NCBI RefSeq assembly: GCF_018343615.1
Contig: NZ_JAGYPI010000001.1
Location: 1,990,193 to 2,054,192, forward strand
Length of the DNA: 64,000 bases
Source: Bacillus sp. FJAT-49736
GTDB lineage: Bacteria; Bacillota; Bacilli; Bacillales; Bacillaceae_C
Direction of reading: 5' to 3'
Part shown: positions 29,925 through 38,695 of the stretch, piece by piece
Position numbering within the stretch: position 1 is the first letter of the stretch
Layout of the letters: each line of letters begins with the position of its first letter
The notes under the pieces: generated by a model
The model's input: only the letters and a program-made list of their open reading frames with translations
Told to the model about the DNA's origin: nothing
The model's database searches: none
Made by a program: the position numbers and the translations under genes

Positions 29925-31208
29925 TTAAGCAGCTTTTGCATTTTCAACAAGGAATTCAACAGCCTTACGGATTCTTACATCATTTTTCACAGTATCTAAG
30001 CCACCGATGGCAGTTTTAATTGCATCTGCAGTCATATTATACATTTCAGTCATTTTATTGATTTCTTCTTCTGCTTCTTCATCAGAAACCTCAATATTCT
30101 CTGCATTTGCAATTGCTTCCAATGTTAAATTAATACGTACACGCTTTTCTGCATCTTCTTTCATTTGAGCACGAAGCTGTTCTTCATCTTGACCAGAGAA
30201 TTGGAAGTATAGTTCAAGATTCATACCTTGCATTTGTAAGCGTTGGCCAAATTCTTGTAACATGCGGTCTAACTCAGTGTTAACCATTGCTTCAGGAATA
30301 TCAATATCTGCATTATTAGCAGCTTTTTCTACAACTGCATCCTCTAAAGCATGTTTCGCTTCGTGTTCTTTCGCTTCCACTAATCTTTTCTTTGTCTTTT
30401 CTTTCAAATCTGCTAATGTTTCTACTTCATCATCCACATCTTTTGCAAATTCATCATCTAATGCAGGAAGCTCTTTCGCTTTAATTTCATGAACTGTTAC
30501 TTTAAAAGTAGCAGGTTTTCCAGCTAATTCAGCTGCATGATATTCCTCAGGGAAAGTTACTTCCACATCTTTTTCTTCTCCTGCTTTAGTGCCTACTAAT
30601 TTTTCTTCAAATCCTGGAATGAAGCTTCCAGAACCAAGCACTAGAGAATAGTTCTCTGCCTTGCCGCCTTCAAATGCTTCACCATCTACGAAACCTTCAA
30701 AATCGATAACAACAGTATCTCCATCCTCTGCTGCACCGTCTTCTTTAATTACTAGTTCAGCTTGTCGTTCTTGAAGAGTTTTCAATTCATTCTCAACATC
30801 TTCGTCAGTTACTTCTGTGCTTAATTTTTCTACTTCTAAACCTTTGTAATCGCCAAGCTTCACTTCTGGTTTAACAGTTACAGTTGCTTTAATAATTAAT
30901 TCTTTTCCTTTTTCCATTTGCTCGATATCAATTTCTGGACGATCTACAGGAAAAATCCCTGTTTCTTCAACCGCGTTAGCATAAGCATCTGGAAGAAGAA
31001 TATCAAGTGCATCTTGATATAGTGATTCTACACCAAAGCGTTTTTCAAATAAACTGCGTGGCATTTTTCCTTTTCGAAAACCAGGAATATTTACTTGTTT
31101 CACCACTTTTTTGAATGCAGCATCCAAACCTTTGTTTACTGTTTCTGCATCAACTTCAATAGTAAGAACCCCTTGGTTCCCTTCTTGCTTTTCCCATTTT
31201 GCTGACAT
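29925..31208 (-). CDS. tig: Trigger factor
   Basis: Ribosome-bound chaperone and prolyl isomerase that meets nascent chains. The 427-residue protein has the ribosome-binding signature [20 protein letters not shown] (near residue 40), an FKBP-type domain ([22 protein letters not shown]) and a long C-terminal chaperone region. GGAGGGAAAG precedes the ATG. Its own promoter and terminator make it a single-gene unit upstream of clpX. Confidence 0.97.
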   Translation of the reverse strand: MSAKWEKQEGNQGVLTIEVDAETVNKGLDAAFKKVVKQVNIPGFRKGKMPRSLFEKRFGVESLYQDALDILLPDAYANAVEETGIFPVDRPEIDIEQMEKGKELIIKATVTVKPEVKLGDYKGLEVEKLSTEVTDEDVENELKTLQERQAELVIKEDGAAEDGDTVVIDFEGFVDGEAFEGGKAENYSLVLGSGSFIPGFEEKLVGTKAGEEKDVEVTFPEEYHAAELAGKPATFKVTVHEIKAKELPALDDEFAKDVDDEVETLADLKEKTKKRLVEAKEHEAKHALEDAVVEKAANNADIDIPEAMVNTELDRMLQEFGQRLQMQGMNLELYFQFSGQDEEQLRAQMKEDAEKRVRINLTLEAIANAENIEVSDEEAEEEINKMTEMYNMTADAIKTAIGGLDTVKNDVRIRKAVEFLVENAKAA

Positions 31209-31339
31209 ACCTTTCCCTCCAACAATCTATATTTGTAATAAAATAATTGGTTTCAATAGATAAGCTACTTATTCAGGTTTACCCTATCCATTTTTAAATA
31301 GAAAAAAGAAAGCTGTTGAAATTATTATACAACCATTAC

Positions 31340-31367
31340 ATTATAACATAGGTTTTATGTGTTTCAA
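31340..31367 (-). promoter_or_regulatory. SigA promoter of tig
   Basis: TTGAAA (31367-31362), 16-base spacer, TATAAT (31345-31340), with TGT before the -10 making it extended. Confidence 0.8.
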
Positions 31368-31375
31368 TAATAGAG

Positions 31376-32383
31376 CTAAAGAATAGGCAAAGAAATTTCT
31401 TCGAGTTTGTGGAGAAATTCTAGACTTTTTTTAAAGGCTGTTTCTTTAATTTCATACACTTCCCTAATTTTCTGGTTATCTATTTGTTCCCCATATAATT
31501 CCTGTCCTAATGTTTGATAGCTCGCCGCCCATAATGTTACCTCCTCCGGATCTAACTCAAATGGATATAATAAAAAGAAATGCTTATCCATTATTGTTTT
31601 TATTTGTTCGTATAACGAGGGGTTTTCCTGTTCTATTTTTATTTGTAATTGTTCATTTAACTCCTTATAGAAAGGAGTTTCAAATAATGGGGGAAGCTCT
31701 GCTGGAATTACCATGTCTGAATAATGAAATTTTTGGATCTTTATTTTTTTCTCATTACCGTGCTCTTTCAACAAATTAAGAATCATCGTTTGTAAAAAAG
31801 GATGTTGATTCGAGTCATTCAAAATCTGTATAAAATCGTCTATGTACGGCTGAATATTGGTATTCATCAATTCGGCTGTTGCAAATATTTGTTCTTGTAG
31901 TGGCATTGATGTTAAATCTAATTTATTTTCATTACTAATAGTGAAATTATTCATTCCGATGTCTGATCTTCTTTCACTAAACTCCATTAACTTTTCGTAA
32001 TGCTCTAGTTTATGAAAAGGTACTTCCTTCTCTTCCAATAATGCATTTATCGTTTCCGCTGCTTTGTTATATTCTTTAAGGTGTATAAGTACTAATAAAT
32101 ATATATCAATGGTTTCAAAATAATCTCCAATTCCTGTTTTTAACATTTGTTCGCATAATATTTTTGCCTCCGTATAGTTACCTGTTTCAAAAAGGGCAAC
32201 AAGTAAAGCGGCTTGTATTTCTGGGCTCTCCTCATCCATTTCCCTTGCCTGAAGTAGAAAGCTTAATGCCGCTTCGAAGTTTTTCAGATCTAATTGTTCT
32301 ATTCCCATAGAAAGAAGTCGCTCTGGTAACCCTGGAAAATATACAATATTCTCTTTTTTTATGTATTTTTTATACTTTTTCAT
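31376..32383 (-). CDS. ysoA: TPR-repeat protein YsoA
   Basis: A 335-residue cytoplasmic protein of unknown role. Helical tetratricopeptide-like repeats occupy residues ~15-130 (LDLKNFEAALSFLLQAREMDEESPE; ALFETGNYTEAKILCEQML; LIHLKEYNKAAETINALL). The C-terminal half is divergent. It is next to tig, as I recall for ysoA in B. subtilis. The ATG at 32383 is preferred because AAAGGCGG precedes it; the ATG at 32404 has no site. Confidence 0.8.
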   Translation of the reverse strand: MKKYKKYIKKENIVYFPGLPERLLSMGIEQLDLKNFEAALSFLLQAREMDEESPEIQAALLVALFETGNYTEAKILCEQMLKTGIGDYFETIDIYLLVLIHLKEYNKAAETINALLEEKEVPFHKLEHYEKLMEFSERRSDIGMNNFTISNENKLDLTSMPLQEQIFATAELMNTNIQPYIDDFIQILNDSNQHPFLQTMILNLLKEHGNEKKIKIQKFHYSDMVIPAELPPLFETPFYKELNEQLQIKIEQENPSLYEQIKTIMDKHFFLLYPFELDPEEVTLWAASYQTLGQELYGEQIDNQKIREVYEIKETAFKKSLEFLHKLEEISLPIL

Positions 32384-32462
32384 GTTTGTTACCGCCTTTA
32401 CCATAATCGGGAATAGTGTAGCATTTTGAAAGAAATATTACAAAATAGGAGAGTTACTTTAG

Positions 32463-32494
32463 AAAAAACAAAAAAAGCTTACCCATGGTAAGCT
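32463..32494 (-). terminator. Terminator after the tRNA-Arg gene
   Basis: AGCTTACCATGGGTAAGCT forms a hairpin followed by TTTTTTTG on the minus strand, about 14 bases past the tRNA CCA end. Confidence 0.9.
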
Positions 32495-32507
32495 GATATG
32501 TAGTGAA

Positions 32508-32584
32508 TGGCGTCCCAGGAGGGATTCGAACCCCCGACCCACAGCTTAGAAGGCTGTTGCTCTATCCAGCTGAGCTACTGGGAC
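32508..32584 (-). tRNA. tRNA-Arg (anticodon TCT)
   Basis: A complete cloverleaf on the minus strand. Acceptor GTCCCAG pairs with CTGGGAC, and the D arm is GCTC…GAGC. The anticodon stem ACAGC/GCTGT encloses CTTCTAA with anticodon TCT (reads AGA). The T arm contains GGTTCGAATCC. Discriminator G and an encoded CCA follow. The first 26 bases (acceptor 5' strand and D arm) are also the right-hand end of the 152-bp tandem repeat. Confidence 0.97.
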
Positions 32585-32989
32585 ATGTTAAGAATATAAA
32601 ATTATTATAGAATGTAAAGCAAAGTATTTGTCGTCCCGATTTCAGAAAGCCTATTCAAGATGCAGCTCAATCGGTACGCTGATGTAATGCTACGCAGCAT
32701 ATTCGATCGTGCTCTATCCAGCTGAGCTACTGGGACATGTTAAGAATATAAAATTATTATAGAATGTAAAGCAAAGTATTTGTCGTCCCGATTTCAGAAA
32801 GCCTATTCAAGATGCAGCTCAATCGGTACGCTGATGTAATGCTACGCAGCATATTCGATCGTGCTCTATCCAGCTGAGCTACTGGGACATGTTAAGAATA
32901 TAAAATTATTATAGAATGTAAAGCAAAGTATTTGTCGTCCCGATTTCAGAAAGCCTATTCAAGATGCAGCTCAATCGGTACGCTGATGT
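32559..32989. repeat. 152-bp tandem amplification of the tRNA-Arg 5' half and upstream region
   Basis: Units begin at 32559, 32711 and 32863, exactly 152 bases apart, and look identical by eye; the third stops after ~127 bases (32989). Each unit carries the tRNA 5' end from the acceptor through the D arm, then the upstream region with a TATAAT box, then a segment containing CAGCGTACCGATT and GAAATCGGGAC. Only the first unit is joined to a full tRNA; the other two carry 26-base tRNA fragments. The rest of the gap to 33095 is AT-rich with nothing recognised. Confidence 0.95.
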
Positions 32990-33095
32990 GAATATAACAG
33001 TTAAATTATGAATTCATTTAACTATGTAATTCTCAAAGACATTTTTTATTATATTTGAATATCAATCGAATGTCAATGGTTTTCAATAAAAATAT

Positions 33096-33134
33096 TAAAA
33101 CTTCCCTATTGCAGCAATAATTTACTGCAATAGG
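33096..33134 (-). terminator. Probable terminator after ysnB
   Basis: CCTATTGCAG/CTGCAATAGG ten-base stem, followed on the minus strand by a T-rich but interrupted tail. Confidence 0.6.
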
Positions 33135-33140
33135 TTATCA

Positions 33141-33650
33141 TTATAATACAAACTGATGTCTTAATGGAAGTAATTCTTGATGAGTATTTGTATAAAATTT
33201 AGTTGTGATTTGGTTTCCGTCTTTTTCAATAATAGCATAGGTTTTTTCTTGTCGTCCGCGCGGCATAAAAATACTGCCCGGATTTAAAAATAATGTTCCA
33301 TCTATTACTTCAGCACCTAATGCATGTGAATGGCCAAAAAATACAAAATCTGCTCCAACCTCTTTCGCTTTATACGAGAGATTCATTAAGGTCATTTTGA
33401 CATTGTAGTGATGTCCGTGCGTAACAAATATCGTATTTCCTTCCATTTTTTCTGTTAAATCAAGAGGAAAGGTGCGATCATAGTCACAATTACCTCTAAC
33501 ACTTAAAAAACCTTGCATTTCTATACTGCTGGCCATCAATTCAGAATCCCCACAGTGGATCATAGCATCGACTTTTTGTTCATACTCTTTCTTTATTTCG
33601 ATTAGTTCGCTAGTTAGTCCATGACTGTCGCTCACCACTAGTAATTTCAT
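33141..33650 (-). CDS. ysnB: YsnB-type metallophosphoesterase
   Basis: A 169-residue calcineurin-like phosphoesterase of the YfcE/MJ0936 family. Metal-binding motifs are in order: SDSHG (7-11), HCGDSE, GNCD, THGHHY and FGHSH, then NPGSI. Substrate unknown. It sits 16 bases after rdgB at the end of the rph-rdgB-ysnB run, the same order as in B. subtilis. Confidence 0.92.
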   Translation of the reverse strand: MKLLVVSDSHGLTSELIEIKKEYEQKVDAMIHCGDSELMASSIEMQGFLSVRGNCDYDRTFPLDLTEKMEGNTIFVTHGHHYNVKMTLMNLSYKAKEVGADFVFFGHSHALGAEVIDGTLFLNPGSIFMPRGRQEKTYAIIEKDGNQITTKFYTNTHQELLPLRHQFVL

Positions 33651-33666
33651 TCCCCATCATCCTAAT

Positions 33667-34278
33667 CTAAATTAATAAATCCTTTATTTCATGGAATAAT
33701 TTTTGTATTGCTTTTGCTCGATGACTTAATTTGTTTTTTTCTTCTGAGGATAATTCTGCCATCGTCAATCCCTTCTCCTTAATGAAAAAGATAGGATCAT
33801 ACCCAAAACCATTTGTTCCACGTTTCTCTTTTAATATTTCCCCTTCACAAACGCCTGAGACAGTTATCGTTTTTTCATCAGGAATAGCCAATGCGATAGC
33901 ACAATAAAATCTTGCTGTTCTATTCTCTTGAGGTACATCTTTTAATTCGGAAAGAACCTTATTTATATTCGCTTCATCATCCTTATTTTCACCTGCAAAT
34001 CTTGCAGAAAAAACACCAGGTCTTCCATTTAATGCATCAATTACTAAACCACTGTCGTCGGAAATAACCATTGTATGGAATTGCTTTGATATAGCTTCCG
34101 CTTTTAATAATGCATTTTCTTCGAAAGTATTTCCTGTCTCTTCTATATCAGACACATCGGGAAAATCAAGCAAGGTAAGAACCCTAATATGATAAGGAGC
34201 AAAAAGCCTTTCAAATTCCTTTGCCTTTCCCTTATTTTTCGTAGCTATAATAATTTCTTTATTATGTAATTTATCCAT
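33667..34278 (-). CDS. rdgB: XTP/dITP diphosphatase (RdgB/HAM1; YsnA)
   Basis: Hydrolyses non-canonical purine triphosphates (dITP, XTP) and keeps them out of DNA. The 203-residue protein has the family start [41 protein letters not shown] and GFGYDPIFF near the C-terminus. It overlaps rph by 8 bases, so it is translationally coupled. Confidence 0.96.
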   Translation of the reverse strand: MDKLHNKEIIIATKNKGKAKEFERLFAPYHIRVLTLLDFPDVSDIEETGNTFEENALLKAEAISKQFHTMVISDDSGLVIDALNGRPGVFSARFAGENKDDEANINKVLSELKDVPQENRTARFYCAIALAIPDEKTITVSGVCEGEILKEKRGTNGFGYDPIFFIKEKGLTMAELSSEEKNKLSHRAKAIQKLFHEIKDLLI

Positions 34279-35029
34279 TTGCTTTCACATTTCCCTCTAT
34301 TTTCTCAGAAATAGTTCCAAGAACTTGCTTTTGTATCGCAAAAATTTCGTTTAATCCTAGTTGAGCCGCTTCTAATAATTGCTGCAATTCCTGAACGGAA
34401 AATGTTGATTCTTCGCCTGTTCCCTGAAGCTCCACAAATTGCCCTCTTCCCGTCATAACAACGTTCATATCTACTTGTGCCTGGCTGTCTTCTGAATAGT
34501 TCAAATCTAAGATTACTCCAGTTTCTTCTAAGATCCCTACACTGGTAGCAGCCAAAAAATCCGTTATAGGGAATCTTTTGATCGCTTTTGCTTCAAATAA
34601 GCTATCGAGTGCGAGTGCCATTGCAATAAAAGCCCCAGTAATAGAGGCTGTTCTCGTGCCACCATCCGCTTGAATAACATCACAATCAATCCAAATTGTA
34701 CGTTCGCCAATTAACTCTAAATCAACAACAGCTCTAAGGGCTCTTCCAATTAAGCGTTGTATTTCCATCGTTCTTCCAGTAACTTTCCCTTTTGAAGATT
34801 CCCTAATATTTCTTTGTTCCGTTGCACGCGGAAGCATGGAATATTCGGCAGTAATCCAGCCCTTCCCACTGCCCCTCATAAAAGGAGGAACTCTGTCTTC
34901 AATGCTTGCATTACAAATGACCTTAGTATCACCAACCGTAATGAGCACAGATCCTTCTGGATGTTTTAAATAATTGCTTTCTATATGTATTGGCCTTAAT
35001 TGATACCTATCTCTACCATCTACTCTCAA
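34271..35029 (-). CDS. rph: Ribonuclease PH
   Basis: Phosphorolytic 3'-5' exonuclease that trims tRNA 3' ends. The 252-residue protein has [44 protein letters not shown] and [12 protein letters not shown], all typical. It starts at a TTG with GGGAGG 8 bases upstream. It leads the rph-rdgB-ysnB operon. Confidence 0.97.
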   Translation of the reverse strand: MRVDGRDRYQLRPIHIESNYLKHPEGSVLITVGDTKVICNASIEDRVPPFMRGSGKGWITAEYSMLPRATEQRNIRESSKGKVTGRTMEIQRLIGRALRAVVDLELIGERTIWIDCDVIQADGGTRTASITGAFIAMALALDSLFEAKAIKRFPITDFLAATSVGILEETGVILDLNYSEDSQAQVDMNVVMTGRGQFVELQGTGEESTFSVQELQQLLEAAQLGLNEIFAIQKQVLGTISEKIEGNVKANG

Positions 35030-35151
35030 AAGCTCAACCTCCCTTTAATATCAAGCTGTTTTTTTAATTTTAAAAACATGCTTACACGAAAGAAGAGGCG
35101 GCACCTAAGCCAGCCCCTAGTTTATATCATTATTATATCAAAAATTTGCTT

Positions 35152-36195
35152 TTAAAAACTACCCGTGTTCACTTTTTCTGGTCTTTCTACCGGTTTTGTT
35201 AAAGATTTTCCTTTTTCATCCACCAGCTTCGTGTTGCCGTTTACCTCAATAGAAACATTTGTAATGTCCGGCAGCTCTGTTAAGGAAAGCACTAATGGTT
35301 CGAGAACTTCATCAGCAATTTGTTTTTGCTCAAAGCTACTGATTATTTCATCATTAAAGTTTAGCGTTACATTTCCATTATCCACCTTTGGATCGGAAAG
35401 TAATCTAACATCTGAATTGAATGCGCTAAGTAGATTAGAGTTTTGTCTTGGTCCTTTTGTCAGTGCACTTACAACAGCCTTAATATCATTTTTTTCACTA
35501 TTTGCAATCCGTTTTGTAACTGGAACGTAATACACTTCATTTGCATTATTTTGGGCCGGATAATAAACAGTTACCGGGTGGGTATTTGTAATATCAACAA
35601 CTCCGGAAGCATCTACATTAATTCCATCTTTTCTGGACAAACCAGCTGGATTAATTGGAGTATTGTTCACAGGCATTTGCGCAAGTTTATGTCCGTTTAC
35701 TTGGATTTCAACCTTTTTCACTTTCTCGAATTGTGTAAGTGTCCAAGTGATAGACTCTAGGATTTTTTCCTCATCCTCCGCTTTATATTTTTTAAATTCA
35801 TTGGAAAAATCCGCTATTGCTGTACCATCTTTAATATTAACATCTACCTCCGTATTGGCAGGGAGAACTGCTTGGAAGCCATTAGGAAGCAGCTCCTCCA
35901 CAGGTCCTCCTTTTACTAAGTACTGCAATGCTTGTTTAGCGACACTTGTTTTATTTGGTAGCGGAAGCGTTTGAGCTACGACATAACCATTCTTGTCCAG
36001 CAAATACAGCTCTGTCATTACGGTATTTTCGTTTACCTTTTTACCTGACTTCATACTTGTTTTCGAATCATAAGTAATTTTTTGCGGTGGATCAATTTGC
36101 TCCTTTTTTTCACTATTGAACAATCCACATCCGGATAAATACACGCTCGAAGCCAGAACCGTTATAGCAATAGTGTTTTTTACCTTATTAGACAC
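35152..36195 (-). CDS. gerM: Spore germination lipoprotein GerM
   Basis: GerM is needed for sporulation and spore germination in B. subtilis. The 347-residue protein begins with a lipoprotein signal ending YLSGC (Cys23) and contains two GerMN domains. The first is about 60-190 (VAQTLPLPNKTSVAKQALQYLVKGGP) and the second about 205-330 (VPVTKRIANSEKNDIKAVVSALTKGP). A strong AGGAGGG lies before the ATG. It lies between racE and rph, as in B. subtilis, and is cut off from racE by a terminator. Confidence 0.93.
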   Translation of the reverse strand: MSNKVKNTIAITVLASSVYLSGCGLFNSEKKEQIDPPQKITYDSKTSMKSGKKVNENTVMTELYLLDKNGYVVAQTLPLPNKTSVAKQALQYLVKGGPVEELLPNGFQAVLPANTEVDVNIKDGTAIADFSNEFKKYKAEDEEKILESITWTLTQFEKVKKVEIQVNGHKLAQMPVNNTPINPAGLSRKDGINVDASGVVDITNTHPVTVYYPAQNNANEVYYVPVTKRIANSEKNDIKAVVSALTKGPRQNSNLLSAFNSDVRLLSDPKVDNGNVTLNFNDEIISSFEQKQIADEVLEPLVLSLTELPDITNVSIEVNGNTKLVDEKGKSLTKPVERPEKVNTGSF

Positions 36196-36266
36196 TTTAT
36201 ACCCCTCCTAGAGACAGTTTGTACTAATATCTATACGAGCTATCTGAATGAATTAGACCGGTTAAA

Positions 36267-36302
36267 TAAAAAAAAGAAACCATTATTTATTAAATGGTTT
36301 CT
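36267..36302 (-). terminator. Terminator at the end of racE
   Basis: GAAACCATT/AATGGTTTC hairpin then T8 on the minus strand; the left stem covers the last racE codons. Confidence 0.88.
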
Positions 36303-37096
36303 CCTAAATAGATTGTTTCTACATTATCAATATTCTGTTCTAACCAATCCGAAGCAATAATAGAAAATAGTTTACTGGAACCAGTCGTGAAAAATTTATG
36401 CTTTGGTTGAGTATCTTCAAGGTTAAAAATATCATGAAAATAAAGGATCGTGCTCACTTCTCTGGCTGTTTCTTCACCAGAGCTTATAATACGAATATGT
36501 TTTCCCATTGTCTTTTTTATAAGGCTTTCTAACAATGGATAATGTGTACATCCTAAAATTAATATATCCATATCGGCTTTTTGAATTGGCTCAAGAGACT
36601 CGAAGACAATTTTCTCTGCCAACGGACCATGATACTCTCCACTTTCCACTAACGGAACAAATTTAGGACAGGCCAGTGATGTCACCTGTACACGTCTATT
36701 TACCGATTTTAAAGCCTTTTCGTATGCGCCGCTCTTAATCGTTCCTATTGTTCCAAGAACACCTATTTTAAATGTTTTTGTATTTTTCAATGCTGCTCTT
36801 GCTCCTGGGTAGATTACTCCAAGAACCGGAATCTTAAGAACGGATCTTATTTCGTCTAAAACCACTGCAGTCGCAGTATTACAAGCTATTACGAGCATTT
36901 TAATATTATGTCTCATTAAAAAGCGGGTCATTTCCCAGGTAAAGGCTTTTACTTCCTCTACCGGTCTTGGACCATATGGACAGCGGGCAGTATCACCAAC
37001 ATAATAAACCGTTTCGTTTGGCAATTGTCTCATAACCTCTTTTACTACTGTTAGCCCGCCAACCCCTGAATCAATAATCCCTATCGGCTGTTTCAA
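36290..37096 (-). CDS. racE: Glutamate racemase
   Basis: Makes D-glutamate for peptidoglycan (and for poly-gamma-glutamate in some species). The 268-residue protein has [13 protein letters not shown], the two catalytic cysteines Cys72 (IACNTATA) and Cys183 (LGCTHYPL), and the PGA motif in IYPGARAA. It lies 10 bases after ysmB, so the two are cotranscribed. Confidence 0.96.
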   Translation of the reverse strand: MKQPIGIIDSGVGGLTVVKEVMRQLPNETVYYVGDTARCPYGPRPVEEVKAFTWEMTRFLMRHNIKMLVIACNTATAVVLDEIRSVLKIPVLGVIYPGARAALKNTKTFKIGVLGTIGTIKSGAYEKALKSVNRRVQVTSLACPKFVPLVESGEYHGPLAEKIVFESLEPIQKADMDILILGCTHYPLLESLIKKTMGKHIRIISSGEETAREVSTILYFHDIFNLEDTQPKHKFFTTGSSKLFSIIASDWLEQNIDNVETIYLGETI

Positions 37097-37106
37097 CCAT
37101 CTCGCC

Positions 37107-37565
37107 TCAATCTGTCTTCATTTCTTGGTGTAATTTTATTAGATTATCTTTTAAATTTAATACTTCATCTGCCGAAAAGTTCTTTAATATATCCTGCAAG
37201 TAATTTTGACGTTTTTTAATTACTTCGCCAATCATATCTTTACCCTTATCCAACAAGTGAATCCTAACCACCCTGCGATCATGGGCATCTTTAACCCGAA
37301 CAACTAACTCATTCTTTTCCATCCGATCGATTAAGTCAGTAGTTGTACTAAATGCCAAATACATTTTATTAGATAACTCACCTATAGTCATATCACCTTC
37401 CTCAAATAACCATTGAAGAGCCACAAATTGCGGGGGAGTGATGGTATAATTACTAAGGAGTTCACGACCTTTTTGCTTAATAATCGCGGCAATGTATCGA
37501 AGGTCTTTTTCTATTCTAGCAACAACATCTAACTCATGTTGAATTAATTCACTTTCATTAATCAT
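37107..37565 (-). CDS. ysmB: MarR-family transcriptional regulator YsmB
   Basis: A 152-residue winged-helix regulator. The recognition region is [33 protein letters not shown] (about 76-108), followed by a wing with [12 protein letters not shown] typical of MarR. Ligand and targets are unknown. GGAGG lies before the ATG, a little far (12 bases). Position between gerE and racE matches B. subtilis ysmB. Confidence 0.9.
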   Translation of the reverse strand: MINESELIQHELDVVARIEKDLRYIAAIIKQKGRELLSNYTITPPQFVALQWLFEEGDMTIGELSNKMYLAFSTTTDLIDRMEKNELVVRVKDAHDRRVVRIHLLDKGKDMIGEVIKKRQNYLQDILKNFSADEVLNLKDNLIKLHQEMKTD

Positions 37566-37677
37566 GTCTTTAGTGAACCTCCATTCAAAACAAATAAGCT
37601 TTCTAAATGTATTGTCACCTTTTTTAATCGAAATTTCAAGAATGATTTTATTAGGCTATGTCAGATAGGCCCACAAA

Positions 37678-37710
37678 AGGGGAAAACCGACTGCATTCGG
37701 CAGTCGGTTC
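37678..37710 (-). terminator. Terminator after gerE
   Basis: AACCGACTGC/GCAGTCGGTT stem, then TTTCCCCTTTTG on the minus strand; the stem is strong, the tail only moderately T-rich. Confidence 0.75.
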
Positions 37711-37713
37711 CGG

Positions 37714-37938
37714 TTAAAGCTTCAGCTCTCCCATGCGAAGAAGTTCTACCACAGCTTGAGAACGCCCCTTGACCCCAAGCTTTTGCATGGCATTGGAAAT
37801 ATGATTTCGAACTGTTTTTTCACTAATAAACAATTCGCTTGCAATTTCTTTCGTTGTTTTATCTTGGACCAGCAGTTCGAACACTTCTCTTTCTCTTTTT
37901 GTAAGCAGCGGTTTGTGTGTGAATTCGTTGTCCTTCAA
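37714..37938 (-). CDS. gerE: GerE, late mother-cell sporulation regulator
   Basis: A 74-residue LuxR-type helix-turn-helix protein that, with SigK, controls late coat genes. It has [45 protein letters not shown], almost the entire protein, as in B. subtilis GerE (74 residues). It starts at a TTG with AAGGAGG 10 bases upstream. A SigK-type promoter lies upstream. Confidence 0.97.
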   Translation of the reverse strand: MKDNEFTHKPLLTKREREVFELLVQDKTTKEIASELFISEKTVRNHISNAMQKLGVKGRSQAVVELLRMGELKL

Positions 37939-38003
37939 CTATTGTAACCCTCCTTGCCTTCGCCAGCTTTAAACCGCGGGGATGGGTATTTTGATTGTCA
38001 GAA

Positions 38004-38032
38004 TATCATATGTGAATTAAATAATGAGAGTG
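38004..38032 (-). promoter_or_regulatory. SigK-type promoter of gerE
   Basis: CATATGATA (38012-38004) matches the SigK -10 CATAnnnTA exactly, with an AC-containing -35 element (TCACT) 17 bases upstream. gerE is a known SigK target in B. subtilis. Confidence 0.7.
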
Positions 38033-38112
38033 ACATCTAGAGACAACGAAAATAAAGAAAAAAAGGAAAATGTGCGTTTTTCTTGGTAAAAGATAAAATA
38101 TTTTTGTTTATA

Positions 38113-38559
38113 TCATTGGAGCAGCTTTAATTTTTCCTCTTCTTCCCATGGTACTCCTTTACCTGTAATAGTTGACATTTGCACCATCGCTCCTCTGCCA
38201 ACCAAGCAAACCTCTTCCTTTTGATTAATGGCTAAATAATGAAGATCAACAGAAGAATTTCCAACTTGATTTGCTTTTACAAAAAGTTTTAGTGTATCTC
38301 CAAAAAAGACTGGTTGTAAAAAATCACATTGCAAATCGGCGACAACTGGGATCGCATTCTTGTTATTTGTTACCCAGTCCTTCATAAATCCCTTATAATG
38401 TAAAAACTCTATTCTTGCTTCTTCAAAATATGTAAAAGGGACTGTATTATTTAAATGGCCAAACATATCTGTTTCAGAAAATCTAACTTTTATAAAATGA
38501 GAAAATGAAAATTCATTTTTCCATGCTGAAAAATCCTCTATATAAGATATTTTCTTCAA
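38113..38559 (-). CDS. ysmA: YsmA-like acyl-CoA thioesterase (hot-dog fold)
   Basis: A 148-residue 4-hydroxybenzoyl-CoA-thioesterase-family protein. The segment VRFSETDMFGHLNNTVPFTYFEEARIEFL carries the catalytic Asp and the family's GH(L/V)NN pattern, followed by a hot-dog core (FGDTLKLFVKANQVGNSSVDLHYLAIN). The TTG at 38559 is chosen because AGAGGGG lies 9 bases before it. An ATG further upstream would fall inside the operator and begin almost at the transcription start. It is an isolated gene between gerE and sdhB, with a FadR-type operator over its promoter. The substrate is inferred to be an acyl-CoA, not shown. Confidence 0.85.
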   Translation of the reverse strand: MKKISYIEDFSAWKNEFSFSHFIKVRFSETDMFGHLNNTVPFTYFEEARIEFLHYKGFMKDWVTNNKNAIPVVADLQCDFLQPVFFGDTLKLFVKANQVGNSSVDLHYLAINQKEEVCLVGRGAMVQMSTITGKGVPWEEEEKLKLLQ

Positions 38560-38582
38560 TTGTATATTCCCCTCTTCCAAAA

Positions 38583-38602
38583 ATGAATGAACGCTCATTC
38601 TT
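38583..38602 (-). promoter_or_regulatory. FadR-type operator at the ysmA promoter
   Basis: ATGAATGAACGCTCATTCTT matches the B. subtilis FadR consensus (TGAATGA-n-TCATTCA type) at about 17 of 20 positions and contains a perfect GAATGA/TCATTC inverted repeat. It lies two bases downstream of the TATAAT at 38610-38605, the same geometry as at the fadR promoter. Confidence 0.65.
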
Positions 38603-38604
38603 TT

Positions 38605-38610
38605 ATTATA
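38605..38610 (-). promoter_or_regulatory. -10 element of the ysmA promoter
   Basis: Perfect TATAAT on the minus strand; a weak -35 (TTTTCA) lies 16 bases upstream. Confidence 0.5.
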
Positions 38611-38654
38611 ACTTGAAAGATTAAAATGAAAAAGAAGTATTCGAAATTTCGCAT

Positions 38655-38692
38655 AAAAAAAGATCTTCAGCCAGTTGACTGAAGATCTTTTT
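38655..38692 (-). terminator. Terminator after sdhB
   Basis: AAAGATCTTCAG(T)…CTGAAGATCTTT stem with T7 tail on the minus strand; ends sdhCAB. Confidence 0.93.
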
Positions 38693-38695
38693 AAA

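Noticed and set aside
32559-32989. Extra tRNA genes or a CRISPR-like array upstream of tRNA-Arg
   Set aside because: The repeated parts contain only the acceptor 5' strand and D arm, with no anticodon or T arm, and the units have no spacers.
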